Shown: in pieces, positions 1-9,475 of the stretch
Layout: each line of letters opens with the position of its first letter
How positions within the stretch are numbered: the stretch's first letter is position 1
Source: an uncultured Pseudomonadales bacterium
GTDB lineage: Bacteria; Pseudomonadota; Gammaproteobacteria; Pseudomonadales; Pseudohongiellaceae
Direction: 5' to 3'
Assembly: GCA_943789485.1 (NCBI GenBank)
Contig: CALSUH010000005.1
Location: 310,001-374,000, forward strand
DNA length: 64,000 nt
The notes under the pieces: generated by a model
Told to the model about the DNA's origin: nothing
Seen by the model: the letters and a program-made list of their open reading frames with translations, nothing else
The model's database searches: none
Made by a program: the position numbers and the translations under genes

Positions 1-48
1 AAAATGACTTCAGTCTTAGCTTACAAATAGTGGCGGGTCAAAACTATT

Positions 49-1026
49 ATTCAATCTAGTAAAAAAGTACTGATAACAGGCGCGACCGGCTTCATAGGTC
101 AAGCGCTGTGCCGTGCCTTAGTTGAAGAGAATTTTGATGTTCGGGTTCTACTACGTAATCCCGCCAAGATTGCCCTGCTGCCTTCGTCAATTAATGCCGA
201 GCCGGCAGTAGGAGATCTACTTGACCTGCAGAGTTTGGTAGAGGCCTGCGCAAACGTTGATGCGATCTTGCATCTGGCAGGTGAGGCACACGTAAGCACC
301 GCTACGAAGGGGGAAGACACAAATGTTGTAGGTAGTGCCAATGTGTTAGAAGCCGCACTCCAAAATAAAGTCAGGCGCATTATCTTCCTTAGTAGCAGCC
401 TGGCCAATGACGCTGAAGCTGATAGCGAGAATGTTACAAGCTACGGAAAGGGAAAGCGGGCTACGGAGCTTCTCCTGTTACAAGCCGCTGATAAAGGCCA
501 AATAGAAACACTCATTCTGCGCCCTGTAAATGTCTACGGAATTGGGATGAAGGGAAACATCGCTAGTATGATCTCGATGATTCACCGGTCACGGCTGCCT
601 CGCTTGCCGAACCTAAGTAGCAAGATCTCTTTGCTGGGGGCTGACGACTTGGCAAGCGCCATTTTGTTGGCGACAAACTCCGATAGAACCTCTAGGGTCT
701 ATACAGTCACAGACGGGCAGGACTACCCAATAGCCGCCATTGAGGAGGCCATATATAGGTGCCTAGGGAAGAGATTGCCGAGGTGGCCAACGCCAGCTGT
801 GATATTATATGCAGCCGCTGTTCTGGCTGGGGCGGTGGCTAGAGTAAGCGGACGAGATACCGGGATAAGTAGTCGAACATACAGAAATCTAACAGCTGAT
901 AATCTATTTAAGAATGAGGAAATCTGCGCGGAATTAGGGTTTCAGCCCACGCAGAACTTGTATCAGCTACTACCAGAAATAGTAGGTGACATTGTCTCAG
1001 AAACCAAGCCACCCCAATCACAATAA
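49..1026 (+). CDS. NAD-dependent epimerase/dehydratase (SDR), start uncertain
   Basis: This is an extended short-chain dehydrogenase/reductase, probably a nucleotide-sugar epimerase or dehydratase of the polysaccharide cluster it belongs to. The nucleotide-binding glycine motif TGATGFIG lies at the very N-terminus, and a Tyr-x-x-x-Lys pair (YGKGK) sits about 130 residues later. The reading frame is open from just after a stop at 28-30, but it contains no ATG, GTG or TTG before the Rossmann motif. The first such codon is the TTG at 235, which would delete the cofactor-binding strand. The start given here is an ATT at 49 (another ATT lies at 46) and is a guess. A frameshift or sequence error near the start is equally possible. 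It ends 22 bases before rfbA, so the genes are probably co-transcribed. The exact sugar substrate cannot be told. Confidence 0.7.
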   Translation: MQSSKKVLITGATGFIGQALCRALVEENFDVRVLLRNPAKIALLPSSINAEPAVGDLLDLQSLVEACANVDAILHLAGEAHVSTATKGEDTNVVGSANVLEAALQNKVRRIIFLSSSLANDAEADSENVTSYGKGKRATELLLLQAADKGQIETLILRPVNVYGIGMKGNIASMISMIHRSRLPRLPNLSSKISLLGADDLASAILLATNSDRTSRVYTVTDGQDYPIAAIEEAIYRCLGKRLPRWPTPAVILYAAAVLAGAVARVSGRDTGISSRTYRNLTADNLFKNEEICAELGFQPTQNLYQLLPEIVGDIVSETKPPQSQ

Positions 1027-1048
1027 AGTACAAGTAAGAAGAAAGCAG

Positions 1049-1924
1049 ATGACGAAAGGAATAATACTGGCAGGGGGTAGTGGCAGTCGCCTACATCCGA
1101 TGACGCTAGTGACCAGCAAGCAGTTAATGCCGGTATACGACAAGCCGATGATTTATTATCCGCTTTCAACGCTGATGCAGGCGGGTATTCGTGAGATTCT
1201 GATTATTACCACCCCCGAAGATGCAGCCTCTTTTGAATCACTTTTAGGCGATGGTAAGAAATGGGGCTTGGATATTTGTTATCGGCAACAATCCAAACCA
1301 GAGGGATTGGCACAGGCATTCCTTATCGGCGAAGAGTTTATTGGCGACAGCAGGGTCTGCCTAGTGTTGGGTGACAATATTTTCTACGGCAATAAAATCG
1401 AAGATACATTAAAGAGCGCAGTCGAGCAGAAAGAAGGCGCTAGTGTATTTGCCTATTATGTTACTGACCCAGAGCGCTACGGTGTTGTTGAGTTAGATGA
1501 GAATAACAACGCGATCGGTCTGGAAGAGAAGCCCGAACATCCTAAATCTCATTACGCTGTGACGGGTCTGTATATGTACGACAACGATGTTGTCGACATC
1601 GCCAAGTCGATCAAACCGTCGCCGCGCGGAGAGCTGGAAATTACCGACGTAAACAAAGTTTATCTAGAACGTAAAGCGCTTAAGGTAGAACTATTCGATC
1701 GTGGCACGGCTTGGCTGGATACAGGAACCATACAATCATTGTTAGACGCAGCAAATTTTATTCGTGTCTTAGAAGAGCGCCAAGGGCTGAAAATTGGCTG
1801 TCCCGAGGAGATCGCATATCGACAATCGTTTATCGATGAAAAACAGCTCGAAAGTTTGGCGCAGTCTTTAGGGAAAAGTGGCTACGGCCACTATCTGCTG
1901 CAGCTACTTGCACAGAGAGATTGA
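1049..1924 (+). CDS. rfbA: Glucose-1-phosphate thymidylyltransferase
   Basis: This enzyme makes dTDP-glucose from dTTP and glucose-1-phosphate, the first step of dTDP-L-rhamnose synthesis in the cytoplasm. The N-terminal pyrophosphorylase signature [11 protein letters not shown], followed by [18 protein letters not shown], is typical of RmlA. The 291-residue length is normal for the family. The ATG at 1049 was chosen because the nucleotide-binding motif begins seven residues later and an A/G-rich stretch (agaagaaag) precedes it; longer starts only add a non-homologous tail reaching into the upstream gene. It is the first gene of a compact rfbA-rfbC-rfbD-rfbB block supplying rhamnose for a surface polysaccharide. 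Confidence 0.96.
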   Translation: MTKGIILAGGSGSRLHPMTLVTSKQLMPVYDKPMIYYPLSTLMQAGIREILIITTPEDAASFESLLGDGKKWGLDICYRQQSKPEGLAQAFLIGEEFIGDSRVCLVLGDNIFYGNKIEDTLKSAVEQKEGASVFAYYVTDPERYGVVELDENNNAIGLEEKPEHPKSHYAVTGLYMYDNDVVDIAKSIKPSPRGELEITDVNKVYLERKALKVELFDRGTAWLDTGTIQSLLDAANFIRVLEERQGLKIGCPEEIAYRQSFIDEKQLESLAQSLGKSGYGHYLLQLLAQRD

Positions 1925-1954
1925 ACTAACAAATTTGGCAAGTAATAAGCTCAC

Positions 1955-2509
1955 ATGAAAATAATCGAAACCTCAATTTCCGATGTGTTGCTCCTAGAAC
2001 CAATAGTGCACGGTGATGCCCGTGGCTATTTCATGGAAACTTTTCGTGAAGCTTGGTTTAAAGAAAATGGCATCGATCTGCGTTTTGTACAAGACAACCA
2101 AAGCTTGTCTGCACAAGGAACGCTGCGCGGACTGCACTATCAGCTGAGGCAGCCGCAGGGAAAGCTCGTGCGCGTGGTTTCGGGTGAGTTATTCGATGTT
2201 GCGGTCGACATGCGCAAAGACTCAGCAACGTTTGGGCAGTGGGTTGGCGAGATTTTGTCTGCACAGAACAAGCGACAGCTCTGGGTGCCACCTGGTTTCG
2301 CCCACGGCTTTTATGTGCTCAGCGAGACCGCTGAGCTGTCTTACAAATGTACTGACTACTATTGTCCGGAGCATGAGCACACTCTGCAGTGGAATGATCC
2401 TGGCCTTGGTATCGAATGGCCTCTGCTGAATGATTCTCCCTTACTATCAGGGAAAGATGGTGCTGGATTGTTGTTGGTCGAAGCGCCGCCTTACTCCTTC
2501 AGCCCATGA
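1955..2509 (+). CDS. rfbC: dTDP-4-dehydrorhamnose 3,5-epimerase
   Basis: RmlC performs the double epimerisation at C3 and C5 of dTDP-4-keto-6-deoxyglucose, the third step of dTDP-rhamnose synthesis. The 184-residue cupin protein shows the family's conserved segments: DARGYFMETF near the N-terminus, QDNQSLSAQGTLRGLHYQ around residues 46-63 (including the catalytic His of the GLHYQ motif), and the FAHGFYVLSE region. Its stop codon overlaps the start of rfbD in an ATGA arrangement, which indicates translational coupling. Confidence 0.96.
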   Translation: MKIIETSISDVLLLEPIVHGDARGYFMETFREAWFKENGIDLRFVQDNQSLSAQGTLRGLHYQLRQPQGKLVRVVSGELFDVAVDMRKDSATFGQWVGEILSAQNKRQLWVPPGFAHGFYVLSETAELSYKCTDYYCPEHEHTLQWNDPGLGIEWPLLNDSPLLSGKDGAGLLLVEAPPYSFSP

Positions 2510-3396
2510 CCTTGCCTCTTATCGTTGTAGCAGGCGCTACAGGGCAGCTAGGTCAGACACTAGCGCAGCTGTGGGCTAAATCCCCCTTACCTCAATACCA
2601 GCTTAAGGCATTGGATCGGACTGAATTAGACATCAGTGAAGCGAAGACGGTTATTGCCGTGTTATCTGAACTAAAACCCGCAGTCATAGTTAATGCGGCA
2701 GCCTATACGCAGGTGGACAAGGCCGAATCAGAAGCCAGGGTTGCGCATTTAGTCAACGCTGAGGCGGTGGGCAGAATCGCGGCCTGGTCTGCAAAAAACA
2801 GTGCCAAGTTAATTCATATCTCCACGGACTTTGTCTTCGACGGGACTCGCCAGACACCCTACAGAGCTGATCATCAGACCAATCCTCTGGGGGTCTATGG
2901 CGAGTCTAAATTGGCTGGTGAGCATAAAATTCAAACCCAAGCCAGTCAGCGTAACGCGGTAATCCGTACTTCGTGGCTGTACAGTGAATACGGTAATAAT
3001 TTTGTAAAGACGATGCTGCGATTGATGGGCGACAGAGATCAACTTTCTGTCGTTAATGATCAGATCGGCTCACCGACCTCAACTCATGGGCTGGCTGCTC
3101 TACTGTTTACTATGATTTCGAAAGACAGCTATCAAGGGATCTATCATTGGAGCGATGGGGCCAGTATTAGTTGGTATGAGTTCGCACAAGAGATACAGGA
3201 TCAGGCAATACAAGAAGGGCTGTTAAGCAAGGCAATTCCGATTAATCCGATTTCCACTAGTGAATATCCAACACCGGCTCAACGTCCTGCTTACAGTGTA
3301 TTAGATCGCAGTCGCGCGGTGGCACAGTTTGAATGTCCCGCTCTGGATTGGAAGGGACAATTAAATTTAGTGATAAAAGAACTCGCTAGAGAATAA
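2506..3396 (+). CDS. rfbD: dTDP-4-dehydrorhamnose reductase
   Basis: RmlD reduces dTDP-4-keto-L-rhamnose to dTDP-L-rhamnose, the last step of the pathway. The 296-residue SDR has the Rossmann motif GATGQLGQ near the N-terminus, the conserved NAAAYTQVDKAE segment, STDFVFDG, and the catalytic YGESKLAGE (Tyr-x-x-x-Lys). The start codon lies inside the rfbC stop (ATGA overlap), so the two are translated together. Confidence 0.96.
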   Translation: MTLPLIVVAGATGQLGQTLAQLWAKSPLPQYQLKALDRTELDISEAKTVIAVLSELKPAVIVNAAAYTQVDKAESEARVAHLVNAEAVGRIAAWSAKNSAKLIHISTDFVFDGTRQTPYRADHQTNPLGVYGESKLAGEHKIQTQASQRNAVIRTSWLYSEYGNNFVKTMLRLMGDRDQLSVVNDQIGSPTSTHGLAALLFTMISKDSYQGIYHWSDGASISWYEFAQEIQDQAIQEGLLSKAIPINPISTSEYPTPAQRPAYSVLDRSRAVAQFECPALDWKGQLNLVIKELARE

Positions 3397-3450
3397 ATCG
3401 AGATGATCTGAATTTAGGTTGCCAAGATAGACAAGAAGGAGACTAAGTTA

Positions 3451-4527
3451 ATGGCAAATTTACTAGTAACCGGCGGCGCCGGCTTTATAGGTACAAGCTT
3501 CGTCAATTTTTGGCATAGCTCAAATCCGCAAGATAAAATAACGGTTCTCGACGCGTTAACCTATGCAGGGAACCAAAATAATCTAGCGGACCTTCTAGAC
3601 GAGGAATGGTTCGAATTTGTTCACGGTTCTATCTGTGATCAAACCTTAGTTGACTCCCTGCTCGTTAAATATGATATCGATACGATTGTTCACTTTGCGG
3701 CGGAAAGCCATGTGGATAGATCAATAACAGGCCCCGACGCCTTCATCGATACAAATATTGTTGGCACGCACTGCTTATTGAAAGCAGCGAAGAAATTCTG
3801 GATCGAAGAAGGGGAGAAATCAGCTCATCTGTTTCATCATGTCTCCACCGATGAAGTGTATGGCACTTTAGGTGAAAATGACCCTGCGTTCTCTGAAACT
3901 ACTGTTTATGCACCCAACTCTCCTTATGCGGCGAGCAAAGCATCATCTGATCATCTAGTTCGCTCGTATCACCATACCTTCGGATTGAAGGTAACAACTA
4001 GCAATTGTTCCAATAACTACGGACCGTATCAATTTCCGGAAAAGTTATTACCTGTTTGTATTCTCAATATCCTAGCCGGCAAAGATCTGCCTATCTATGG
4101 AGATGGCCAGCAGATTCGAGATTGGCTGTATGTGGATGACCACAATCGCGGTATCGAACTGGTTATAAAGAAGGGCCGGATTGGTGAGACTTACAATATT
4201 GGCGGCAACAACGAATGGGCGAATTTGGACGTCGTCAATTTGCTATGCGAGCAGATAGATGCGCGCTTCGCAGCGAACACGGAATTAGTCGCTAGATTTC
4301 CTGATTCGCCGTGTGCCAGAGGAGAATCCGCAAAGTCCCTGATTACTTTCGTCACGGATAGGCTCGGCCACGATACACGCTATGCCATCAATGCGTCCAA
4401 AATCACAGCGGAGCTTGGCTACGATCCGGTTGAAGATTTCGATTCTGGCCTCAACAAGACCGTTGACTGGTATCTTTCGAACCAGGCGTGGTGGAATTCC
4501 ATTCAGGACGGGTCTTACAGAAAGTAG
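3451..4527 (+). CDS. rfbB: dTDP-glucose 4,6-dehydratase
   Basis: RmlB converts dTDP-glucose to dTDP-4-keto-6-deoxyglucose with bound NAD. The 358-residue protein carries TGGAGFIG at the N-terminus, FAAESHVDRSI, STDEVYG (catalytic Asp/Glu region) and YAASKASSDH with the Tyr-x-x-x-Lys pair, all diagnostic of the family. A good ribosome binding site (aaggag) precedes the ATG. It stands 54 bases after rfbD and closes the rhamnose block; the order A-C-D-B differs from the common B-A-C-D or B-D-A-C orders but the set is complete. Confidence 0.96.
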   Translation: MANLLVTGGAGFIGTSFVNFWHSSNPQDKITVLDALTYAGNQNNLADLLDEEWFEFVHGSICDQTLVDSLLVKYDIDTIVHFAAESHVDRSITGPDAFIDTNIVGTHCLLKAAKKFWIEEGEKSAHLFHHVSTDEVYGTLGENDPAFSETTVYAPNSPYAASKASSDHLVRSYHHTFGLKVTTSNCSNNYGPYQFPEKLLPVCILNILAGKDLPIYGDGQQIRDWLYVDDHNRGIELVIKKGRIGETYNIGGNNEWANLDVVNLLCEQIDARFAANTELVARFPDSPCARGESAKSLITFVTDRLGHDTRYAINASKITAELGYDPVEDFDSGLNKTVDWYLSNQAWWNSIQDGSYRK

Positions 4528-4736
4528 CGCCTTTATCTGCCATCGAGGATACTGTGTTTAAAGTCGCAAATTTATTTCGCCTATTTGGCTCAATTTAGCT
4601 AGATTGAGAGCATTAAACGAAATTCGAAGCACCACGGTCTATTGGTCTGAGTAAGCTTTATTTGTGCTGGCGCGTTAGTATTTGCCTGTCGCTCCGTACC
4701 AACAGCCATCTTTTTAGGGTATTTTTATTTAGATCT

Positions 4737-6170
4737 ATGCTACCAAGCTACAAACTATTCCTAACCTTAACTGCACTGGTTTTTTTATCAGGGCAGGCTG
4801 CTGCCTTCGAGATCGATGGCGGCAAGTGGCCTACCGGTGAGATCGAGTTCTTCGTCGATATGGAGGGAACAGCTGACAGTGGTATCACTTGGAACACGGC
4901 CTTTATCGCCGCGATGAACGATTGGAATGAACAGACCCCGTTCAATTTTATTTTGCGCGCAGATAACCGAGACCCCTGCACCAACGATGGCTTGAATAGT
5001 GTCGACTTCAGCGATGACTTTTGTGGAACTGAATTTGGGGATACTACTCTTGCTGTGACTGTGCGCAGGTTTACCGCGTCGGTACTCGGCGGACCGACTA
5101 TCTCTGAAGCCAATATTATTGTTAATAAAAATGAAAAATTCGATATCTACGACGGCAAGTTAGTTCGTTTCGGGTCGACAAGTTTGGACTTTCGCCGTAT
5201 TGCATTACATGAACTAGGTCATGCGATTGGCCTAGACCATGAGATGACAAACTCGGCAATCATGGCGCCTAACATTGGCAATCTGGATCGGCTGCAGGCA
5301 GATGATATCGCGGGAGCAGAAGCGCTCTATGACGGGGCGATAAATTGTACTGTTAGCGAGTTAGTAATTGGTTCCATCAACAACGCTCTAGATGCGAATG
5401 ATTGCACTGTGAACGAATTACTGCCCGGCAGTAGTGACACCAGCCCAATCGATCTTTATCGGTTCACTTTAACAAACGCAGCCAATCTAAGTCTTAGCAT
5501 GACCTCGATGACCCTGGATTCGGTACTGTTGATAGCCGACGAGAACCTTCAGGTAATTAGTTATGACAATAAATTGGGCAATGAATGTGATTCTTCACTG
5601 ACTCAATTCTTGCCGCCGGGAAATTATTTTCTTCTGGCGAATACTTTCGATATTCCAATTAAAGATGAATGTGGAATTTCTGGGGACTACGAGATAAATG
5701 CAGCGCTTACTAGCGACGGCTTAAACCCCTTAGGCTCGAGTACAAGCCTTACAGGGGCACCCGTTAATGCGACCTTTAGCGGTGGCATAACTTCAGATAA
5801 CCGGGTGAGCTTTACCAATCAGTTTAGTCCTAGCGCATCTCTTGATATCTTTGCACAGATAGACATTGACCCTAACCATGTAGGTCAGGCGGGCTTCCTT
5901 GTCATTGCCGCGGTGGTCGCTGAGCAAATTCTTTTCCTGAACGAGCAGGGCCAGTTTGTCGATTCTGCAGCCAAGCCTGGTGTTATCACTCGAGCTAGTA
6001 ATAAGACTCTCAGCACGGTCGAAAATCTAACTATAGTTGAGAACCTCATTCCGGCGGCTCTGGGAATAGACGAGATACTGGTGGGCTTCTTCTTCGGCTA
6101 CGGTCTGGAAAGCCGTCCAGAGCAGCTGTATTACCATCAGTCTCCCTTGAATCTGATTATAGCGCCCTAG
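4737..6170 (+). CDS. Secreted matrixin-like zinc metalloprotease
   Basis: This is a predicted exported protease of the metzincin type. The zinc motif HELGHAIGLDH spans residues 158-168, with three His ligands and the catalytic Glu, and is followed by a Met-turn-like segment (SAIMAPN). Residues 1 to about 23 form a signal peptide (KLFLTLTALVFLSGQAAA). After the catalytic domain comes a region resembling a bacterial pre-peptidase C-terminal (PPC) beta-sandwich (DLYRFTLT, then PPGNYFLLANTFD). A further C-terminal part of about 130 residues is not recognised. The ATG at 4737 was preferred to a TTG at 4662 because the signal peptide begins there. The gene stands alone, with 209 bases between rfbB and its start, and looks unrelated to rhamnose synthesis. 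Substrate unknown. Confidence 0.82.
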   Translation: MLPSYKLFLTLTALVFLSGQAAAFEIDGGKWPTGEIEFFVDMEGTADSGITWNTAFIAAMNDWNEQTPFNFILRADNRDPCTNDGLNSVDFSDDFCGTEFGDTTLAVTVRRFTASVLGGPTISEANIIVNKNEKFDIYDGKLVRFGSTSLDFRRIALHELGHAIGLDHEMTNSAIMAPNIGNLDRLQADDIAGAEALYDGAINCTVSELVIGSINNALDANDCTVNELLPGSSDTSPIDLYRFTLTNAANLSLSMTSMTLDSVLLIADENLQVISYDNKLGNECDSSLTQFLPPGNYFLLANTFDIPIKDECGISGDYEINAALTSDGLNPLGSSTSLTGAPVNATFSGGITSDNRVSFTNQFSPSASLDIFAQIDIDPNHVGQAGFLVIAAVVAEQILFLNEQGQFVDSAAKPGVITRASNKTLSTVENLTIVENLIPAALGIDEILVGFFFGYGLESRPEQLYYHQSPLNLIIAP

Positions 6171-6378
6171 ACATTGCTTTGACTTCCTACGCAGCCCGTA
6201 AAATACGCTGAAAACTCGTATTCCAGAGCGGCTCAATAAGCGGTATAATGCGCCTGCAATTTTTCTGGCACAATCGCCTGTAGTACCTCACAACAGCACC
6301 GCAAGGTTGGAATTGAGCGGTTTTCAGGTCGATTCAGAGTTAACACCCACGATCTACACACTAAAAGGAGCTATTTCT

Positions 6379-6888
6379 GTGCAATCAGAGACTGCCAAAA
6401 TCCGTCTGTTCGCAATCGCGCTAATGAACCTAAGTTTCATGGTTTTAGCTAGCAATGCTGCCGCGCAGCAATCTATCGAAGACAATGTTCGCCCGGCTGG
6501 CCAAGTTTGTTTAGCAGGACAGCCCTGCGTCGGCTCAACAGCAGGTACCGCGACAGCAGCATCTACTAGCATCGCGGCCCCAGCTGCTGTGATAGTTGAA
6601 GAAATCGTTGAAGAAGTCGTGGAAGTAGTAGCGACAGCCACAGAAGTTGCGGCATTCGATGTAGAGTCTACTTACCAGATGAGTTGTTTTGCTTGCCATG
6701 GCACAGGAGCAGCAGGCGCACCAATACTAGGCGACGCAGATGCTTGGAGCGAAAGAATGGCGAAAGGAATGGATGCCGTAATGGTAAATGTAGTGAATGG
6801 CGTGAATGCGATGCCACCTAAAGGCCTCTGTATGACCTGTAGCGATGGTAATTTGCTAGCTCTCGTTGACTACATGTCCAGTCAGTAA
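6379..6888 (+). CDS. Cytochrome c5-like protein with acidic linker
   Basis: This is an exported monohaem cytochrome c of the c5 type, an electron carrier in the periplasm or attached to the membrane. The haem-binding motif CFACH lies at residues 103-107, followed by GAAGAP, a distal Met candidate in NAMPPKG, and the extra Cys pair CMTC that forms a disulphide in cytochromes c5. The N-terminus is a signal peptide or membrane anchor. Between it and the haem domain lies a low-complexity Ala/Thr/Val/Glu linker of roughly 50 residues. The GTG at 6379 was chosen because aaaaggag ends 8 bases upstream and the signal peptide starts directly after it. Its haem domain is closely related to that of the next gene, so the pair arose by duplication. 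Confidence 0.85.
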   Translation: MQSETAKIRLFAIALMNLSFMVLASNAAAQQSIEDNVRPAGQVCLAGQPCVGSTAGTATAASTSIAAPAAVIVEEIVEEVVEVVATATEVAAFDVESTYQMSCFACHGTGAAGAPILGDADAWSERMAKGMDAVMVNVVNGVNAMPPKGLCMTCSDGNLLALVDYMSSQ

Positions 6889-6961
6889 CCGTTCAGGTTA
6901 ATCCGGGTACGGTTGTAATATCGATTATCGAGAATTTATTTAAATGAGTAAGGAGTTAAAC

Positions 6962-7342
6962 GTGTTAACTATTAAGAAAGTAATTATGTCAGCAATGCCT
7001 AAAGTAGGAATATTCGTATTGGTTGCCTCTTGCGCAACTGCAATTTCAGCTGATAATTCCCAGCAGCAACTGCAGCTGGCGCAATTAACAGATGGTTTCG
7101 ATGCCGAAGCGACGTATATGATGTCTTGCTTTGCCTGCCACAGCACAGGTGCTGCTGGTGCGCCAAAGGTTGGCGACGGTAACGCCGAAGCCTGGGCTCC
7201 TCGTATGGAGAAGGGTATGGACGCGGTAGTCGCAAATGCGATCAACGGTATAAATTCTATGCCGGCAAAAGGCCTATGCTTCACTTGTACAGATGAAGAT
7301 CTGGCAGCTCTTGTTGCGTACATGGTCAATAGCAGCGAATAA
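6962..7342 (+). CDS. Cytochrome c5-like protein, short paralogue
   Basis: This is a second small exported monohaem cytochrome c, about 126 residues, with CFACH at residues 56-60, NSMPAKG as distal Met region and the CFTC pair typical of cytochrome c5. The N-terminal 30 residues form a signal peptide (VGIFVLVASCATAISA). The GTG at 6962 is preferred to the ATG at 6944 because aaggag lies 6 bases before it. It repeats the haem domain of the preceding gene almost residue by residue but lacks that gene's acidic linker. An intrinsic terminator follows. Partners are unknown; c5 proteins usually pass electrons to terminal oxidases. Confidence 0.87.
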   Translation: MLTIKKVIMSAMPKVGIFVLVASCATAISADNSQQQLQLAQLTDGFDAEATYMMSCFACHSTGAAGAPKVGDGNAEAWAPRMEKGMDAVVANAINGINSMPAKGLCFTCTDEDLAALVAYMVNSSE

Positions 7343-7371
7343 GCCGCTAATCGATCAGCGGTACCCTAGGA

Positions 7372-7398
7372 AATGAGCTGCTAGCAGCTCATTTTTTT
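7372..7398 (+). terminator. Intrinsic terminator after the cytochrome pair
   Basis: A 9-bp perfect stem (atgagctgc / gcagctcat) with a two-base loop is followed by a run of seven T. It lies 30 bases after the second cytochrome stop and separates this pair from comM. Confidence 0.9.
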
Positions 7399-7476
7399 GT
7401 CTGTAATTTCTTACTAGGTTGGCGAAATTGGGGTTTGTAGACTATTTATTAGTAGTCACAATCAGTTCGACCTCTC

Positions 7477-9000
7477 ATGTCATTAGCCACCATTCAATCT
7501 CGTGCCCTCCTTGGCGTCGATGCTCTCGCAGTCACTGTGGAGACCCACCTGTCAAATGGTCTCCCCGCGTTCGCGATAGTTGGCCTTCCTGAAACGGCAG
7601 TTAAAGAAAGTAAGGAAAGGGTCCGCAGTGCCATTATAAACTCTGGCCTGGAATTTCCGACTCGTCGCATCACCGTCAACCTTGCTCCTGCTGATTTACC
7701 AAAGGCTGGCGGCAGCTACGATCTTGCTATTGCGCTAAGTATTCTCATCGCCTCCGGGCAGTTAAAACGCAGGATGCTTGAGAACATGGAAGTACTGGGT
7801 GAGCTCGCTTTGGATGGAAGTATCCGTGCAGTTCCCGGCACAGTCTGCGCAATTCTCGCTGCGAAGAGGCAAGCTAATAAAATTCTCCTGCCGGCTGCGA
7901 ATACAGAAGAGCTAAACTTAGTTGCTTATAAACATAGCTATAGCTCCAGTAGCCTGTCAGAACTATTTCAGGCACTAACACAGGGTATACCCGCTCTAGA
8001 ATTCCCCCGAAGAATAAAAAGGCGCGCTTGTGAACCGCGTTCTGAGGATAATTATAGACAAATCAAAGGACAGACCTTTGCTAAACGTGCCGTGCAGATC
8101 GCGGCAGCAGGTGGGCATAATTTACTCATGATAGGCCCGCCCGGTAGCGGCAAGACATTGCTAGCGAATCTGTTGATCGGTTTGCTGCCTTGCTTGTCTG
8201 AGGCAGAAGCGCTCGAAGTAGCAACCATCAAATCTGTTGCCCGGCAGCCATTTAAACAATGTGACTGGTCTGAACGGCCCATCCGCAGCCCCCACCATAC
8301 GGCAACTAGTGCCTCACTAGTCGGCGGTGGTAATCGAGCCAGCCCCGGGGAGATAAGTTTAGCGCACAAAGGCGTATTATTTCTGGATGAGCTGAGTGAA
8401 TTCAAGCCCAGCGTATTGGACGGATTAAGAGAGCCCCTCGAGTCCGGAGAGATAACGCTAAGCCGTGCTAACTACCGGGTAAAGTTTCCAGCGAATTTTC
8501 AGTTGTTGGCGGCAATGAACCCCTGCCCCTGTGGCTACGCTGGAGACCCTCATCACCCGTGTCGCTGCAGCGCGGGCCGCATCGAGCGTTATCTTGGCAA
8601 GCTATCGGGCCCTTTACTCGACCGTATAGACCTTGTTATCGAAGTGCCCGCACTTTCGCAGGTCGAGCTGCTTGCGGAAGTGGACGATGATCTGAATTGG
8701 AGCGCGGTGCGTGTAAAAATTGATCTCTGTCGAGACAGTCAAACTCAGCGGGCAGGCAAGCTCAACTCGCAGTTGCATCTGGCAGAGCTTAAGAAGTATT
8801 GCCCTTTAGATGAAGAACAGCGAGCGGGGTTAGCTAGCATTATGGACAAACTATCCTTGTCTGCACGGGCAACGCACAGGGTCATAAAGATGGCCCGGAC
8901 TATTGCAGACTTTGATGGCAGGGCGGCGATTGGTGAATGCGATTTGATGGAGGCGATTAACTACCGTCGCTGTCAGATCAGCAAACTACTTGCCCGTTGA
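7477..9000 (+). CDS. comM: YifB/ComM family Mg-chelatase-like AAA+ ATPase
   Basis: ComM is a hexameric AAA+ helicase that promotes branch migration during natural transformation. The 507-residue protein has the N-terminal ChlI-like domain (SRALLGVDALAVTVE), a Walker A motif GPPGSGKT from residue 220, a Walker B-like segment GVLFLDELSEF, and the C-terminal Mg-chelatase segment ending in YRRCQISKLL. Length and motifs match full-length family members. It converges with ubiK on the other strand, their ends overlapping by 15 bases. Competence function is inferred from the family; many non-competent bacteria also carry it. Confidence 0.93.
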   Translation: MSLATIQSRALLGVDALAVTVETHLSNGLPAFAIVGLPETAVKESKERVRSAIINSGLEFPTRRITVNLAPADLPKAGGSYDLAIALSILIASGQLKRRMLENMEVLGELALDGSIRAVPGTVCAILAAKRQANKILLPAANTEELNLVAYKHSYSSSSLSELFQALTQGIPALEFPRRIKRRACEPRSEDNYRQIKGQTFAKRAVQIAAAGGHNLLMIGPPGSGKTLLANLLIGLLPCLSEAEALEVATIKSVARQPFKQCDWSERPIRSPHHTATSASLVGGGNRASPGEISLAHKGVLFLDELSEFKPSVLDGLREPLESGEITLSRANYRVKFPANFQLLAAMNPCPCGYAGDPHHPCRCSAGRIERYLGKLSGPLLDRIDLVIEVPALSQVELLAEVDDDLNWSAVRVKIDLCRDSQTQRAGKLNSQLHLAELKKYCPLDEEQRAGLASIMDKLSLSARATHRVIKMARTIADFDGRAAIGECDLMEAINYRRCQISKLLAR

Positions 9001-9255
9001 TTGCCCTTCGAGTTGGTCCATTTTCCCTGCGAGCTCGCTAAGAGATTCCTCCAATTCTTTAATTCGCTTCTCGGCACGCTCCAGCGCAGTGCGCTGCCCA
9101 TCAAACTCCTCGCGACTCAATAGATCTAAACCGGCAAAGCTGCTCTTCAGCAATTGCTCTATTTTGGTGCGCAACTCTTCACGCATTTCTCCGGCTAGGG
9201 GAATCATCGCTGAAAGGCGAGCACTGAGGTCTTCGACAAATTTATTAGTAAACAT
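8986..9255 (-). CDS. ubiK: Ubiquinone biosynthesis accessory factor UbiK
   Basis: UbiK (YqiC, BMFP domain) is a small coiled-coil protein that interacts with UbiJ and the aerobic ubiquinone biosynthesis complex. The 89-residue product shows the amphipathic N-terminal helix (DLSARLSAMIP), the REELRTKIEQLLKSSFA segment and the heptad-rich C-terminus (LERAEKRIKELEESLSEL). Its 3' end overlaps the end of comM on the opposite strand. Finding ubiK next to comM and glnK-amt is common in gammaproteobacteria. Confidence 0.9.
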   Translation of the reverse strand: MFTNKFVEDLSARLSAMIPLAGEMREELRTKIEQLLKSSFAGLDLLSREEFDGQRTALERAEKRIKELEESLSELAGKMDQLEGQSTGK

Positions 9256-9445
9256 TCGCGTTAACTCTAGTTATTCATGGGGTTTCGGGGACAGGTATGA
9301 AGTACGCACCAACAAAGTAGCCTTTATTCTATCATCAATTGTGAGACCGTTTAGCTAGGTGATTATAGGCATTGTCATTCTTAGTTAACGAAATTAAGAG
9401 CGCTGGTTGTTTCTTAGAGCTCAATCTTCTCTGTGACACAAAAAA

Positions 9446-9462
9446 CGCACTGCTGTGGGGCA
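9446..9462 (+). promoter_or_regulatory. NtrC-like enhancer site 1 upstream of glnK
   Basis: The sequence cgcactgctgtggggca closely matches the NtrC consensus TGCACC-N5-GGTGCA in both half-sites (GCAC and GG-GCA). Its centre lies about 139 bases before the transcription start inferred from the sigma-54 promoter at 9567-9582, where NtrC enhancers are usually found. Confidence 0.65.
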
Positions 9463-9475
9463 GAAAACACTTTGC

